Source of the DNA: Oscillospiraceae bacterium
GTDB taxonomy: Bacteria; Bacillota_A; Clostridia; Oscillospirales; Oscillospiraceae
Assembly: GCA_021771675.1 (NCBI GenBank)
Contig: JAETOP010000014.1
Span: 1 to 48,835 of the forward strand
DNA length: 48,835 bases
Direction: 5' to 3'
Numbering within the stretch: position 1 is the first letter of the stretch; each line of letters opens with the position of its first letter. Positions 25,479 to 33,251 of the stretch are shown one piece after another. The notes under the pieces were generated by a model. The model was not told the origin of the DNA and searched no databases. It saw only the letters and a program-made list of their open reading frames with translations. The translations under genes were made by a program, and so were the position numbers.

Positions 25479-25661
25479 ATGGATTTGAAATCGATTGCGG
25501 TATCCGCAGGCTTGGGTGCCGCCGCAGGGATGGTGGCCGTCCTGGCCATGCCGAGAAACAATCCCACCCGAAAGCTGGCCGCCAAGGCAGCTGACAAGGT
25601 GGAAGACCTGGCCTGGAAGGTATCGGACACCATTACCGATAAGATAGACTTGGACATGTGA
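25479..25661 (+). CDS. Small YtxH-like protein
   Basis: A 60-residue protein with a short hydrophobic N-terminal segment (AVSAGLGAAAGMVAVLAM, about 7-24) followed by an amphipathic Lys/Ala/Asp helix (AAKAADKVEDLAWKVSDTI). This pattern resembles small YtxH-type stress-associated membrane proteins, but it is too short for a firm call. GGGGGTG lies 6-8 bases before the ATG and a terminator follows directly, both supporting a real gene. Function unknown. Confidence 0.65.
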   Translation: MDLKSIAVSAGLGAAAGMVAVLAMPRNNPTRKLAAKAADKVEDLAWKVSDTITDKIDLDM

Positions 25662-25666
25662 GAAAA

Positions 25667-25703
25667 GGGGTTGCCTCTTCGTGAGACAACCCCCATCTTT
25701 TTT
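25667..25703. terminator. Terminator after the small YtxH-like gene
   Basis: GGGGTTG and CAACCCC with an inner CTC/GAG pairing form a hairpin followed by ATCTTTTTT on plus. It also lies at the very end of the convergent SodC-like gene. Confidence 0.82.
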
Positions 25704-26157
25704 ACTGTCTGTTCCTGCACATCCTGCGAATCATGCCGCAGCCGATTTTTGTTCCCGCATTCCCGGAGGGCTGCGTATGAAAGTCATCCGGTTTGTCGTG
25801 GATAATTACCGTTCTGCCGATGATTTCGTCCACATGGAAGCGGCCCGTGAGGATTTTCATGTAAGCCTTCCCATGATCGGCCAGCAGCGGCGGCAAATCT
25901 CCCGCATGATTTGGGTGCATTGCTCCGCTGGGATTAAAATGGCCGCCGGAATTGGAAAAGCCCTCCCCCTCACAGTTTTTTCCCTCATGGATGTGAAAAG
26001 CAAAGAAGCCTGTCTCCGTCCTAGGAAGCCCCATCACCTCTGCCTCAACCAAGACACCGTCGCCTCTTTGAAAGAATCTCACAATTCCCCGCAGCCCCGG
26101 ATGATCGCTGTCCCCCCGAATCTCAGCAATGGCACATCTAAAAATGTTTTGCGTCAT
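25702..26157 (-). CDS. Cu/Zn superoxide dismutase-like protein without signal peptide
   Basis: A 151-residue SodC-family protein. Copper ligands are present as FHIHEG (H55, H57), H73 in GGHFNP and H120 in VIIH; zinc ligands as H73, H81, H84 and D87 (HPNHAGDLPPL). Cys62 and Cys140 fit the conserved disulfide. The active-site arginine that normally precedes the last Cys is Lys137 (NAGTKIGCG). No signal peptide is seen, unlike most bacterial SodC. The start at 26157 follows GGGG at 7 bases; the frame is open for 28 more codons upstream but these lack family similarity. Cytoplasmic superoxide defence is plausible but activity is uncertain. Confidence 0.8.
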   Translation of the reverse strand: MTQNIFRCAIAEIRGDSDHPGLRGIVRFFQRGDGVLVEAEVMGLPRTETGFFAFHIHEGKNCEGEGFSNSGGHFNPSGAMHPNHAGDLPPLLADHGKAYMKILTGRFHVDEIIGRTVIIHDKPDDFHTQPSGNAGTKIGCGMIRRMCRNRQ

Positions 26158-26320
26158 TTTATCGCCCCAGATACATTCTATGCCCATCAGGTTCGGGCAG
26201 ACCTCATTGACAGAATATTTCTTCGACACCATAATGGGCAATATTGGGAATCATTCTGTTGCTGGTATCTCTGAAAATGTGTAAAAAACATCCAATTCCG
26301 TCATTTTTCTTTTCTATGTA

Positions 26321-26372
26321 ACAATCTTCGCCGGAATACATAAAATGGATTGTGCCGAATGGTACAATCCAT
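26321..26372 (+). promoter_or_regulatory. Possible sporulation-sigma promoter and inverted repeat
   Basis: CATAAAAT at 26339-26346 matches the sigma-E/sigma-K -10 pattern CATAnnnT, with AC 16 bases upstream (26321-26322) as in sigma-K promoters. Just downstream ATGGATTGT (26345-26353) and ACAATCCAT (26364-26372) form a 9-bp inverted repeat ending 18 bases before the next start codon. Promoter assignment is inference. Confidence 0.4.
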
Positions 26373-26390
26373 GATGAAAGGATGTATTCT

Positions 26391-26705
26391 ATGGACGCAA
26401 TTATCTCCACGCCGCCCCGTCCCGATGACATCCGCTGCAAAGCCATTTCCCGGCTGATTGACGCTGTCGCCGAGCAGCAGGAGGCTCTGGCCCGCATTTT
26501 GGAGGCTGAAAACAAGAAAATCGAAAAGGCTGTCCAGCTGGGAGGTACCAGTGTGAATGATTTGGTAGAAATCGACGAAAGCGCCGAGCGCATTCTGGCA
26601 GCCGTAACCCGGCTGGAACTGGCAATACAGCTGAAGCTGGATTTGTTCAGCGACTGCCTCTGCCCGGATGCCCAGTGCTCCGGCAGAACCGCTTGCTGTA
26701 AATAA
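26391..26705 (+). CDS. Small helical Clostridial protein, possibly sporulation-related
   Basis: A 104-residue, mostly helical protein: RLIDAVAEQQEALARIL, then ENKKIEKAV, VNDLVEIDESAERIL and TRLELAIQLKLDLF, with a Cys-containing tail (CLCPDAQCSGRTACC). This matches a recurrent small-protein pattern in spore-forming Clostridia (helix with EEaaLahILNAEgeKIq, then a short NxSV-like segment), often near exosporium or collagen-like genes; that memory is not backed by a search. The ATG at 26391 follows AAAGGATG. A candidate sigma-E/K promoter supports sporulation control. A terminator follows. Confidence 0.6.
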   Translation: MDAIISTPPRPDDIRCKAISRLIDAVAEQQEALARILEAENKKIEKAVQLGGTSVNDLVEIDESAERILAAVTRLELAIQLKLDLFSDCLCPDAQCSGRTACCK

Positions 26706-26715
26706 CACCCGATAA

Positions 26716-26760
26716 CCAGGGCTTCCCCCAAAATTTGCGCAGTGATGCCCTGGCTTTTTA
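26716..26760 (+). terminator. Terminator of the small helical protein gene
   Basis: CCAGGGC (26716-26722) and GCCCTGG (26747-26753) form a stem around a long loop, followed by CTTTTTA. Confidence 0.7.
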
Positions 26761-26769
26761 ACAAACGGA

Positions 26770-26793
26770 AGGAGGGGCTGGTCAGCCCCTCCT
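26770..26793 (-). terminator. Terminator of yajC
   Basis: AGGAGGGGCTG and CAGCCCCTCCT form an 11-bp perfect stem with a two-base centre directly after the yajC stop. The following T run is short. Confidence 0.7.
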
Positions 26794-26795
26794 AA

Positions 26796-27173
26796 TTACT
26801 TTACTTTCTTGGCTGCCTTCGCCTTTGCCTTAGCTTCCTGAGCCTTCTTGGCTGCGGCCTTTTTGGCCTCCTCAGCAGTCTCATTGGTGGAGAGCGCCCA
26901 CTTGGCCAGCTCGATGCGAACCTGATCAGCGCCGGTTTCCAGCACCAGCTTGTCTTCCTTTACGTTGACAACGGTGCCGCAGATGCCGCCGATGGTGGTG
27001 ATTCTGTCTCCTATCTTTACTGCGGAGCGCATGGCCTCGGCTTCCTTCTTCCGCTTGTTCTCGGGACGAATCAGCATGAAGTAGAAAATACCCATCATCA
27101 TGGCCAGCATAATCAGGGTGCTGGTCATACCGCCGGCAGCGGAAACGGTGGTCTCAGTCAGGAAAAGATTCAT
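26796..27173 (-). CDS. yajC: Preprotein translocase subunit YajC
   Basis: A 125-residue accessory subunit of the Sec translocase. One transmembrane helix at about 18-35 (TLIMLAMMMGIFYFMLIRP) ends in the family hallmark FYFMLIRPENKRKKE, followed by the beta-rich cytoplasmic part VKIGDRITTIGGICGTVV. The C-terminal 30 residues are an Ala/Lys-rich tail (KAAAKKAQEAKAKAKAAKK) longer than in most YajC. It follows tgt by 70 bases, the usual queA-tgt-yajC order of bacteria. The SD AAAGGAG precedes the ATG. Confidence 0.94.
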   Translation of the reverse strand: MNLFLTETTVSAAGGMTSTLIMLAMMMGIFYFMLIRPENKRKKEAEAMRSAVKIGDRITTIGGICGTVVNVKEDKLVLETGADQVRIELAKWALSTNETAEEAKKAAAKKAQEAKAKAKAAKKVK

Positions 27174-27243
27174 TGGAAAAACTCCTTTGTGTTTAATATC
27201 TTTCTTATTATACCATCACAGCCAGAAATTGCAAGAGTTTCCT

Positions 27244-28374
27244 TTATATCCTCCGGGCCAATTTCTCGGAATATTCCTGCCGGAACTGCTGGAAGGTGCC
27301 GCTGTCCAGGGCTTCACGAATACGCTCCATGAGTTTATTATAGAAATACAGGTTGTGCATCACGGCAAGCCGCATGGCCAGCATTTCCTCCGCCACAAAC
27401 AGATGGCGGAGATATGCCCTGGAGAATCGGCGGCACACCGGGCAGTCACACTGGGGGTCAATGGGCGATTCGTCCAGCATATACTTGGCGTTTTTCAGGT
27501 TGATGGCTCCCTCCCAGGTAAAGAGCCGGGCGTGGCGGGCATTCCGGGCAGGCATCACACAGTCGAAGAAGTCCACCCCCCGGGCCACCGCCTCAATGAT
27601 ATTGGTGGGGGTGCCGACCCCCATGAGGTAGCGGGTTTTGTCGGCGGGCATGTAGGGCTCCACCGCCTCGATGATGTCGTACATCTCCTCCGCCGTCTCC
27701 CCCACTGCCAGGCCGCCGATGGCATAGCCGGGCAGATCCAGCTCCGCAATTCGCCGCATATGCTCCACCCGGAGGTCTGGGTAAGTTCCCCCCTGGTTGA
27801 TTCCCCAGAGCATCTGCTCCCGGTTCACCGTATCAGGCAGGGCATTTAAGCGGGCATTTTCCGCCTTGCAGCGCACCAGCCAGCGGTAGGTACGGTCGAT
27901 GCTCTGCTTCACGTACTCCCTTGGGGAGGGATTTTCGATGCACTCGTCAAAGGCCATGCAGATGTCCGAGCCCAGATTGGACTGAATCCGCATACTCTCC
28001 TCCGGGCCCATGAAAATCTTCCGGCCGTCGATGTGGGAGGAAAAGTAAACCCCCTCCTCCTTGATTTTCCGCAGAGAGGCCAGGCTGAACACCTGGAAGC
28101 CACCGGAATCCGTGAGAATCGGGCCGTCCCAGGTCATAAATTTATGAAGCCCGCCCAGCTTGCGCACCACCTCATCTGTGGGGCGCAGATGCAGGTGGTA
28201 GGTGTTGGACAGCTCCACCTGGCAGCCGATATTCTTCAAATCCTCCGCACTCAGGGCGCCCTTGATGGCCCCCTGAGTGCCTACATTCATAAAAACAGGT
28301 GTCTGGACAACGCCATGGGCGCAGGTGAATTCTCCCCGCCGGGCCTTGCCCTCGGTCTTTTTCAGTTCAAACAT
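27244..28374 (-). CDS. tgt: Queuine/preQ1 tRNA-guanine transglycosylase
   Basis: A 376-residue TIM-barrel enzyme that exchanges the wobble guanine of GUN-anticodon tRNAs for preQ1 in the queuosine pathway. It has the catalytic motif LTDSGGFQVFSL (Asp near residue 92), the second Asp region FFDCVMPARNARH, GGLAVGE in the middle, and zinc ligands in CDCPVCRRFSRAYLRHL. The ATG follows GGAGA. It is separated from queA, its pathway partner, by three unrelated genes. The upstream methyltransferase gene is 91 bases away with no terminator between, so tgt may be read from it or from queA. Confidence 0.96.
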   Translation of the reverse strand: MFELKKTEGKARRGEFTCAHGVVQTPVFMNVGTQGAIKGALSAEDLKNIGCQVELSNTYHLHLRPTDEVVRKLGGLHKFMTWDGPILTDSGGFQVFSLASLRKIKEEGVYFSSHIDGRKIFMGPEESMRIQSNLGSDICMAFDECIENPSPREYVKQSIDRTYRWLVRCKAENARLNALPDTVNREQMLWGINQGGTYPDLRVEHMRRIAELDLPGYAIGGLAVGETAEEMYDIIEAVEPYMPADKTRYLMGVGTPTNIIEAVARGVDFFDCVMPARNARHARLFTWEGAINLKNAKYMLDESPIDPQCDCPVCRRFSRAYLRHLFVAEEMLAMRLAVMHNLYFYNKLMERIREALDSGTFQQFRQEYSEKLARRI

Positions 28375-28465
28375 TACAATTCTCCGTTTATTTCAAATCA
28401 TTTCCAAACCACAGATTATGGCATTGTATCCAAAAATTCGGTGGGCAGCTTGTTGCAAGCATTCA

Positions 28466-29092
28466 TCAGCGATTACTTTTCTTTTGTAGGATAACCATAT
28501 AATGGTCATCTCCCTGCTCGATGTGGTATCTATCTGTTTGGGGCAAAATTTTTCTGATTTCTTCATTGGAATACGGGTGAAAGACCATACCGTCCCATTT
28601 TCCATCTGTATAGATCAGGTCACCATCTGCGTTTTTCTCGTGTGGTTCCCGGTCATATTCTTCATCCGGGAAATCCAATGTGAACACAACGACGCCGCCC
28701 GGCTTCACAATGCGGTACAGTTCCAGCAATGCAAACCGGGCATTGTCCATGGTCATGTGATCCAGCACATCCCTGGAAATCACAGCATCAAAATGGTCTG
28801 AGTCATAGCCGGTCATGCGAATGTCCACCGTTTTCAATTCCACTGTCGGTGCAATGTCCCTGGCAATTTGAACGGCATCCTCCGATACATCGAAGCCCTC
28901 CACCAAAAATCCATTATGCAGGAGCCTGGCACAATAAATTCCACAGCCACAGCCCGCATCACAGACAGTTTTTACCTGATGCCGCCGCAGCACATCGATG
29001 ATCTCATCCGTTTCCATATCCACGCTTTTGACATATTCTGCAATCCGATTTGAAGCAACGGTTTTCCATGACTTTGTCCAAAAGTTTTCCAT
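28466..29092 (-). CDS. Class I SAM-dependent methyltransferase
   Basis: A 208-residue Rossmann-fold methyltransferase. Motif I is VCDAGCGCGIYCARL near residues 43-57, the acidic residue after strand 2 lies in VEGFDVSEDAV, and strand 4 reads FDAVISRDVLDHM, followed by LYRIVKPGGVVVFTLDF. The C-terminal part (DGMVFHPYSNEEIRKIL) resembles small-molecule methyltransferases of the Methyltransf_11/25 groups; the substrate is unknown. Base composition is more AT-rich than in its neighbours, suggesting acquisition. It sits between queA and tgt, but no sequence feature ties it to queuosine. Confidence 0.85.
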   Translation of the reverse strand: MENFWTKSWKTVASNRIAEYVKSVDMETDEIIDVLRRHQVKTVCDAGCGCGIYCARLLHNGFLVEGFDVSEDAVQIARDIAPTVELKTVDIRMTGYDSDHFDAVISRDVLDHMTMDNARFALLELYRIVKPGGVVVFTLDFPDEEYDREPHEKNADGDLIYTDGKWDGMVFHPYSNEEIRKILPQTDRYHIEQGDDHYMVILQKKSNR

Positions 29093-29222
29093 TTTTCGCT
29101 TCCTCTACAGTTTTGCCGCAATCTCCCAAGCTACCCGAAAATACTTCTCGCTTCGAGCAAAAAATGACATATCCAATGACCACAGGCGTACAAATTTCAG
29201 TTTCAAGCGCTGCTGTATCAGC

Positions 29223-29245
29223 AAAAGCCCCATTCAGGGGCTTTT
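29223..29245 (-). terminator. Terminator of the DUF4160/DUF2442 unit
   Basis: AAAAGCCCC and GGGGCTTTT form a 9-bp stem with a five-base loop at the end of the DUF2442 gene; the stem itself ends in Ts. Confidence 0.8.
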
Positions 29246-29501
29246 AACTGGCTTGTTTGGCAGGAACGCTACATTCATATAGTTCGTGCGGTGCGATGTC
29301 CTGTCCATTGCTCCACTCGATTCCAGTGCCACCAGGCAGCATACGCACTGTTCGGAAGTAGCCCTCATCCTTCAGCTCTCCGAACCACATACCATTGGCA
29401 TAGGGAGAAACATCGAACAGCTTTACTTCTCCAGTCTCATAGGTTAGCCGAAGGTGCAGATTCTCAATCGGCTCAACATTTACCAATTTCGGCTGTAGCA
29501 T
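29244..29501 (-). CDS. DUF2442 protein
   Basis: An 85-residue protein with the DUF2442 pattern: NLHLRLTYETGEVKLFDVSPY near the N-terminus, then WFGELKDEGYFRTVRM and the ending IEWSNGQDIAPHELYE. DUF2442 proteins are usually encoded directly downstream of DUF4160 proteins, as here (14-base gap), and the pair has been predicted as a toxin-antitoxin-like module by gene neighbourhood. No activity is established. The ATG follows a strong AAAGGAGG. Confidence 0.88.
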   Translation of the reverse strand: MLQPKLVNVEPIENLHLRLTYETGEVKLFDVSPYANGMWFGELKDEGYFRTVRMLPGGTGIEWSNGQDIAPHELYECSVPAKQAS

Positions 29502-29515
29502 GAGTTATCCCTCCT

Positions 29516-29788
29516 TTACTTCAGCGGGTCAATGCGGAAGAACTGCTCACCATTGGACAGCAGTTTCCAGTTGGCTTCAAGTTCCTCACGGTGAATTTCC
29601 ATCCAAACCTCAAGCATCTTCCGCTTATTCCTTGGGAAATTCTTGTCACCTTCAAGCACTGTTCCATCCAGAGCAATCACGATTTCATCGCCGGAATACT
29701 CTGCATGAACGTGAGGCATATTATGCTTTCCGCCTTCTTCACGGTACATACGAACGATGATCCCATAAAACATACTCAATACAGGCAT
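29516..29788 (-). CDS. DUF4160 protein
   Basis: A 90-residue protein with DUF4160 hallmarks: MFYGIIVRMYREEGGKHNMPHVHAEY (broken here as GIIVRMY, then HNMPHVHAEY), the conserved HxPHxH histidines, and a C-terminal helix EVWMEIHREELEANW. The start at 29788 is set by GGTGG about 6 bases upstream. It is first in a two-gene unit with DUF2442, with its own promoter and terminator. The histidine cluster suggests metal or phosphate binding; a toxin-like role is speculation from neighbourhood studies. Confidence 0.88.
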   Translation of the reverse strand: MPVLSMFYGIIVRMYREEGGKHNMPHVHAEYSGDEIVIALDGTVLEGDKNFPRNKRKMLEVWMEIHREELEANWKLLSNGEQFFRIDPLK

Positions 29789-29814
29789 ACAGAGCCACCT
29801 CACTTTCTAAATTT

Positions 29815-29843
29815 ATTTTATCAGATTTTCGTCAGATATGCAA
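29815..29843 (-). promoter_or_regulatory. Promoter of the DUF4160/DUF2442 unit
   Basis: TTGCAT (29843-29838), a 17-base spacer and TAAAAT (29820-29815) on the minus strand, just after the queA stop codon. Confidence 0.6.
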
Positions 29844-29863
29844 TCTGTTTTTCATAGGCGGTT

Positions 29864-30886
29864 TTACGCAATGAACATGGCGTCCCCGAAGGAGAAGAAC
29901 CGATACCGTTCCTCCACGGCCTTTTGGTAGGCGTTCAGCACGTGCTCCCTTCCGGCGAAGGCGGAGACCAGCATCACCAGGGTGCTCTCCGGCAGGTGGA
30001 AATTGGTGATCAGGCCGTCCATGGCCTTAAAATGGTAACCCGGATAGATGAAAATATCCGTCCACCTGGACTTGGCGGAAAAAGTACCGTCTTCATTCAC
30101 CAGAGATTCCAGGGTTCGGCAGGAGGTGGTGCCAACGCAGATGACCCTCCCGCCGCTTTTCTTGGTTTCATTCAGCAGCTGAGCCGTTTGCTCATTCATC
30201 ATACACAGCTCGCTGTGCATATGATGCTCCAGAACATCCTCTGCCTTGACAGGCCGGAAGGTACCCAGGCCCACGTGGAGGGTGACAAAGGCGGTTTTCA
30301 CGCCCTTGGCACGGATTTTATCCAGCAGCTCCTCGGTGAAGTGGAGTCCGGCGGTGGGGGCGGCGGCGGAGCCGACCTCCCGGGAATAGACGGTCTGATA
30401 GCGCTCCTGGTCGGGCAGCTCTGCTTTGATGTAGGGGGGCAGGGGCATCTTCCCCAGGCGCTCCAGCACCTCCAGAAAAATTCCCTGATAGCGGAATTCC
30501 ACCACCCGGTTTCCATCCTCACAGACCTGGCGCACGGTGGCGGTGAGCTCCCCGTCGCCAAACGAGACGGTATCTCCCTCCCGCATTTTCCGGCCGGGCT
30601 TACACAGGCACTCCCATTTTTTATCCCCCAAATCCCGCAGCAGAAGAACCTCCACCCCGCCGCCGGTGGGGCGGTGGCCCAGGAGCCTGGCGGGAAGCAC
30701 CCGGGAATCATTCAGCACCAGGCAGTCCCCGGGGTTCAGGTAATCGATGATGTCATAAAAATGCTTATGGGCAATCTCGCCGGTGGAGCGGCTCAGCACC
30801 ATCAGCCGGGAGGCATCCCGCTGCTGCAAGGGCGTCTGGGCAATCAGCTCCTCCGGCAGCTCATAATAAAAATCATGGGTTTTCAC
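29864..30886 (-). CDS. queA: tRNA preQ1(34) S-adenosylmethionine ribosyltransferase-isomerase
   Basis: A 340-residue QueA, which transfers the ribosyl part of SAM to preQ1 in tRNA to give epoxyqueuosine. It starts [20 protein letters not shown] and has family features DRLMVL-like [36 protein letters not shown] and [16 protein letters not shown]. The start codon is GTG at 30886, placed 8 bases after GGAGG; a nearby ATG is out of frame. It has its own promoter. In most genomes tgt follows directly; here 1.5 kb intervenes. Confidence 0.96.
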   Translation of the reverse strand: MKTHDFYYELPEELIAQTPLQQRDASRLMVLSRSTGEIAHKHFYDIIDYLNPGDCLVLNDSRVLPARLLGHRPTGGGVEVLLLRDLGDKKWECLCKPGRKMREGDTVSFGDGELTATVRQVCEDGNRVVEFRYQGIFLEVLERLGKMPLPPYIKAELPDQERYQTVYSREVGSAAAPTAGLHFTEELLDKIRAKGVKTAFVTLHVGLGTFRPVKAEDVLEHHMHSELCMMNEQTAQLLNETKKSGGRVICVGTTSCRTLESLVNEDGTFSAKSRWTDIFIYPGYHFKAMDGLITNFHLPESTLVMLVSAFAGREHVLNAYQKAVEERYRFFSFGDAMFIA

Positions 30887-30915
30887 GTTTCATTCCTCCG
30901 ATTTCAAACGGAACC

Positions 30916-30944
30916 AGTATAGTCGATTTCGGCGTATTTTGCAA
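30916..30944 (-). promoter_or_regulatory. Promoter of queA
   Basis: TTGCAA (30944-30939), a 17-base spacer and TATACT (30921-30916) on the minus strand, 30 bases before the GTG start. Confidence 0.7.
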
Positions 30945-30993
30945 CAGACAAATTGAAATTTCCCTGCATAGACTGGGACGGAGGTGCTTCTAT

Positions 30994-31869
30994 ATGAATA
31001 ATCCACTCTTTACAGGAGCCTGTACCGCTCTGGTCACTCCATTTTTAAATGGGGCGGTAAACTATCCCATGCTGGAACGGCTAATTGCCAGGCAGCTGGA
31101 GGCCGGAATCCGTGCCATTGTCATCTGCGGCACCACCGGAGAATCGGCCACCCTCACCGACGGGGAGAAGCTGGGCTTGATTGCCCGGGCCAAGAGCTTT
31201 GCCGGGAAGGACTGCCTGATTATTGCCGGAACCGGCTCCAACGCCACAGAACATACCGTCCGTCTGAGCAAGGCCGCAGAGGAAGCGGGAGCGGATGCCC
31301 TGCTGGTTGTCTCTCCATACTACAACAAGGCCACTCCCGATGGGCTGTATCTGCACTACAGCGCCGTGGCCTGCGCCGTTGATATTCCAATCATTTTGTA
31401 CAATGTTCCCTCCCGCACCGGCCAGGACATTCCGGTTGCTGTCTACCAGCGGCTGTCCGCCATCGACAACATTGCGGGAGTCAAGGAAGCTGCCACGGAC
31501 ATGACAAAAATCTCTGCCATCCGTGCCCAGTGCCCGGAGGGCTTTTGCGTATGGGGCGGATGCGACGAGCTGGCGGTTCCGGTGCTCTCCCTGGGGGGCA
31601 AGGGAATCGTTTCGGTTCTCTCAAATCTCTACCCGGAGCTGACCCAGGCCATGGTGCAATCTGGACTGGACGGAGACTTTGACACCGCCGCCAGCCTTCA
31701 AATTCAGTTTGCGCCCCTGATTCAAGCCCTGTTCAGCCAGGTGAATCCCATCCCAGTAAAGGCGGCCATGGGGCTGCTGGGGTATGACTGCGGAGCGTGC
31801 CGCCTGCCCCTGACGAACCTGTCCCGGGAAAACTACGAAAAGCTCAAGAAGCTGTTGTCCGCCGGATAA
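30994..31869 (+). CDS. dapA: 4-hydroxy-tetrahydrodipicolinate synthase
   Basis: A 291-residue TIM-barrel aldolase that condenses pyruvate and aspartate semialdehyde in the lysine/diaminopimelate pathway. It has GTTGESATL near residue 45, VVSPYYNK near 106, YNVPSRTG near 134 and the Schiff-base lysine in IAGVKEAATD near 162. The ATG follows GGAGGT. It is divergent from queA and runs into the oxidoreductase gene. No other lysine genes are here, and no lysine riboswitch is seen in the short upstream region. Related NanA/DHDPS-like aldolases cannot be excluded, but all DapA signatures match. Confidence 0.93.
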   Translation: MNNPLFTGACTALVTPFLNGAVNYPMLERLIARQLEAGIRAIVICGTTGESATLTDGEKLGLIARAKSFAGKDCLIIAGTGSNATEHTVRLSKAAEEAGADALLVVSPYYNKATPDGLYLHYSAVACAVDIPIILYNVPSRTGQDIPVAVYQRLSAIDNIAGVKEAATDMTKISAIRAQCPEGFCVWGGCDELAVPVLSLGGKGIVSVLSNLYPELTQAMVQSGLDGDFDTAASLQIQFAPLIQALFSQVNPIPVKAAMGLLGYDCGACRLPLTNLSRENYEKLKKLLSAG

Positions 31870-31883
31870 AACTATGCTATACT
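31855..31883 (+). promoter_or_regulatory. Possible internal promoter before the oxidoreductase
   Basis: TTGTCC (31855-31860), a 17-base spacer and TATACT (31878-31883), overlapping the dapA 3' end and 33 bases before the next start codon. Confidence 0.5.
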
Positions 31884-31915
31884 GAAAGATAACAGAGAAA
31901 GAGGAGGAGCTATCT

Positions 31916-33163
31916 ATGAAATTTGTTCTCATCGGCGCCGGTTCCCGGGGAATGACCTATGCCCCCTGGGCAAAGCAGCACGGCATCGACATCGCCGCCA
32001 TTGCGGAGAAGCGGCCTGACCGGCTGAAAAGCGCAGCTGACCAGCTGGGGGTGCCGGAAGACATGCGCTTTGCGGACGCCGAACCCTTATTCGCCCTGGG
32101 AAAAATTGCGGATGCCGCCATTATTGCCACCATGGACCGGGATCACTACGGCCATGTGATGCAGGCTCTGGACTGCGGCTATGACATCCTCCTGGAAAAG
32201 CCGATTTCTCCCGACCCCAGAGAGTGCATCGCCATTGAGGAAAGGGCTAATGCCCTGGGCCGGAAAATCACCGTCTGCCACGTGCTGCGCTACACCAATT
32301 TCTTTATGCAGATCAAGGAAATTCTGGATTCCGGGGAGCTGGGCAAGGTAGTGGCCATCAAGCACTCCGAGAACATCGGCAATTTCCACATGGCCCATTC
32401 CTTTGTCCGTGGCAACTGGCGCAACAGTCAGCTGTCCAGCCCCATCATCCTGCAAAAAAGCTGTCACGACCTGGACATTCTACTGTGGCTCACCGGCGCT
32501 CACTGCACCAAGGTAGCGGCCTTCGGTTCCCTTTCCTATTTCAAGGAATCCAACGCCCCTGCCGGTTCCTCCGACCGGTGCCTGAGCTGCGCTGTGGCGG
32601 AGGGCTGCCGGTTCGACGCCAGGAAGGCCTACCTGCCTGTACTGGGCCAGTGGCCGGCGGATGTGGTATGTCTGGAACAGACGGAGCAGGCGCTGATGGA
32701 GGCGCTGCGAACCGGGCCCTACGGCCGCTGCGTCTACCGCTGTGACAACGACGTGTGCGATCATATGAGCATCCTGATGGAGTTTGACAACGGTGTGACC
32801 GCCACCTTCTCTCTCACCGCTCAAACCAGCGCCTGCCACCGGAATATCCACATCATGTGTGAGGACGGTGAGCTGCTGGCCGACGACGGGAAGCGCCAGA
32901 TCGTTGTAACCCGCCATGTATCCAGCCAAGGCGACCCCTTCACCCAGCGGGTCATGAACATCCGCACCAATGGCAGCGGCCACGGCGGCGGCGATGCCGG
33001 GATCATGGAGGACTTTACAAGCCAACTCTTCGGCGAGGGGGAATCCCGCAGCTCCATCCCCCGCAGTGTGGAAAGCCATCTCATGGCCTATGCCATCGAA
33101 GAAGCCCGGCTGACGGGAAAGGTTGTGGATATGGCTGAATACCGGAAATCTTTGATGGGCTGA
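31916..33163 (+). CDS. Gfo/Idh/MocA-family oxidoreductase
   Basis: A 415-residue NAD(P)-dependent oxidoreductase. The N-terminal Rossmann fold begins MKFVLIGAGSRGMTYAPW; the family EKP motif is in ILLEKPISPDP near residue 97. The C-terminal domain carries ILQKSCHDLDILLWLTG, matching the conserved catalytic-region histidine pattern (GxHxxD-like). An unusual cysteine-rich insert (CLSCAVAEGCRFDAR, about 221-235) and CVYRCDNDVCDH further on may bind metal or simply shape the substrate pocket; this is typical of a subgroup acting on sugars. The substrate is unknown. GAGGAGG lies upstream. A hairpin at 33222-33244 follows. Confidence 0.88.
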   Translation: MKFVLIGAGSRGMTYAPWAKQHGIDIAAIAEKRPDRLKSAADQLGVPEDMRFADAEPLFALGKIADAAIIATMDRDHYGHVMQALDCGYDILLEKPISPDPRECIAIEERANALGRKITVCHVLRYTNFFMQIKEILDSGELGKVVAIKHSENIGNFHMAHSFVRGNWRNSQLSSPIILQKSCHDLDILLWLTGAHCTKVAAFGSLSYFKESNAPAGSSDRCLSCAVAEGCRFDARKAYLPVLGQWPADVVCLEQTEQALMEALRTGPYGRCVYRCDNDVCDHMSILMEFDNGVTATFSLTAQTSACHRNIHIMCEDGELLADDGKRQIVVTRHVSSQGDPFTQRVMNIRTNGSGHGGGDAGIMEDFTSQLFGEGESRSSIPRSVESHLMAYAIEEARLTGKVVDMAEYRKSLMG

Positions 33164-33221
33164 AATACCGTCCGACTGGATGTGTCAAAGCATACAGCAT
33201 TTGCTGTAAAACAGAAAATGT

Positions 33222-33244
33222 GCCGCCCGAGAAAATCGGGCGGC
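33222..33244. terminator. Bidirectional hairpin between convergent genes
   Basis: GCCGCCCGA and TCGGGCGGC form a 9-bp stem with a five-base loop between the oxidoreductase (plus) and the GNAT genes (minus). T-rich sequence follows on the minus side. Confidence 0.7.
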
Positions 33245-33251
33245 ATTCGTC

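Noticed and set aside
26204..26764. 186-codon minus-strand open frame upstream of the SodC-like gene
   Set aside because: Overlaps the plus-strand small gene with good SD, candidate promoter and terminator; the translation is low complexity Ser/Ala without motifs.
30887..30993. Lysine riboswitch before dapA
   Set aside because: The gap between queA and dapA is about 107 bases and holds the queA promoter; too short and without the lysine-box pattern.
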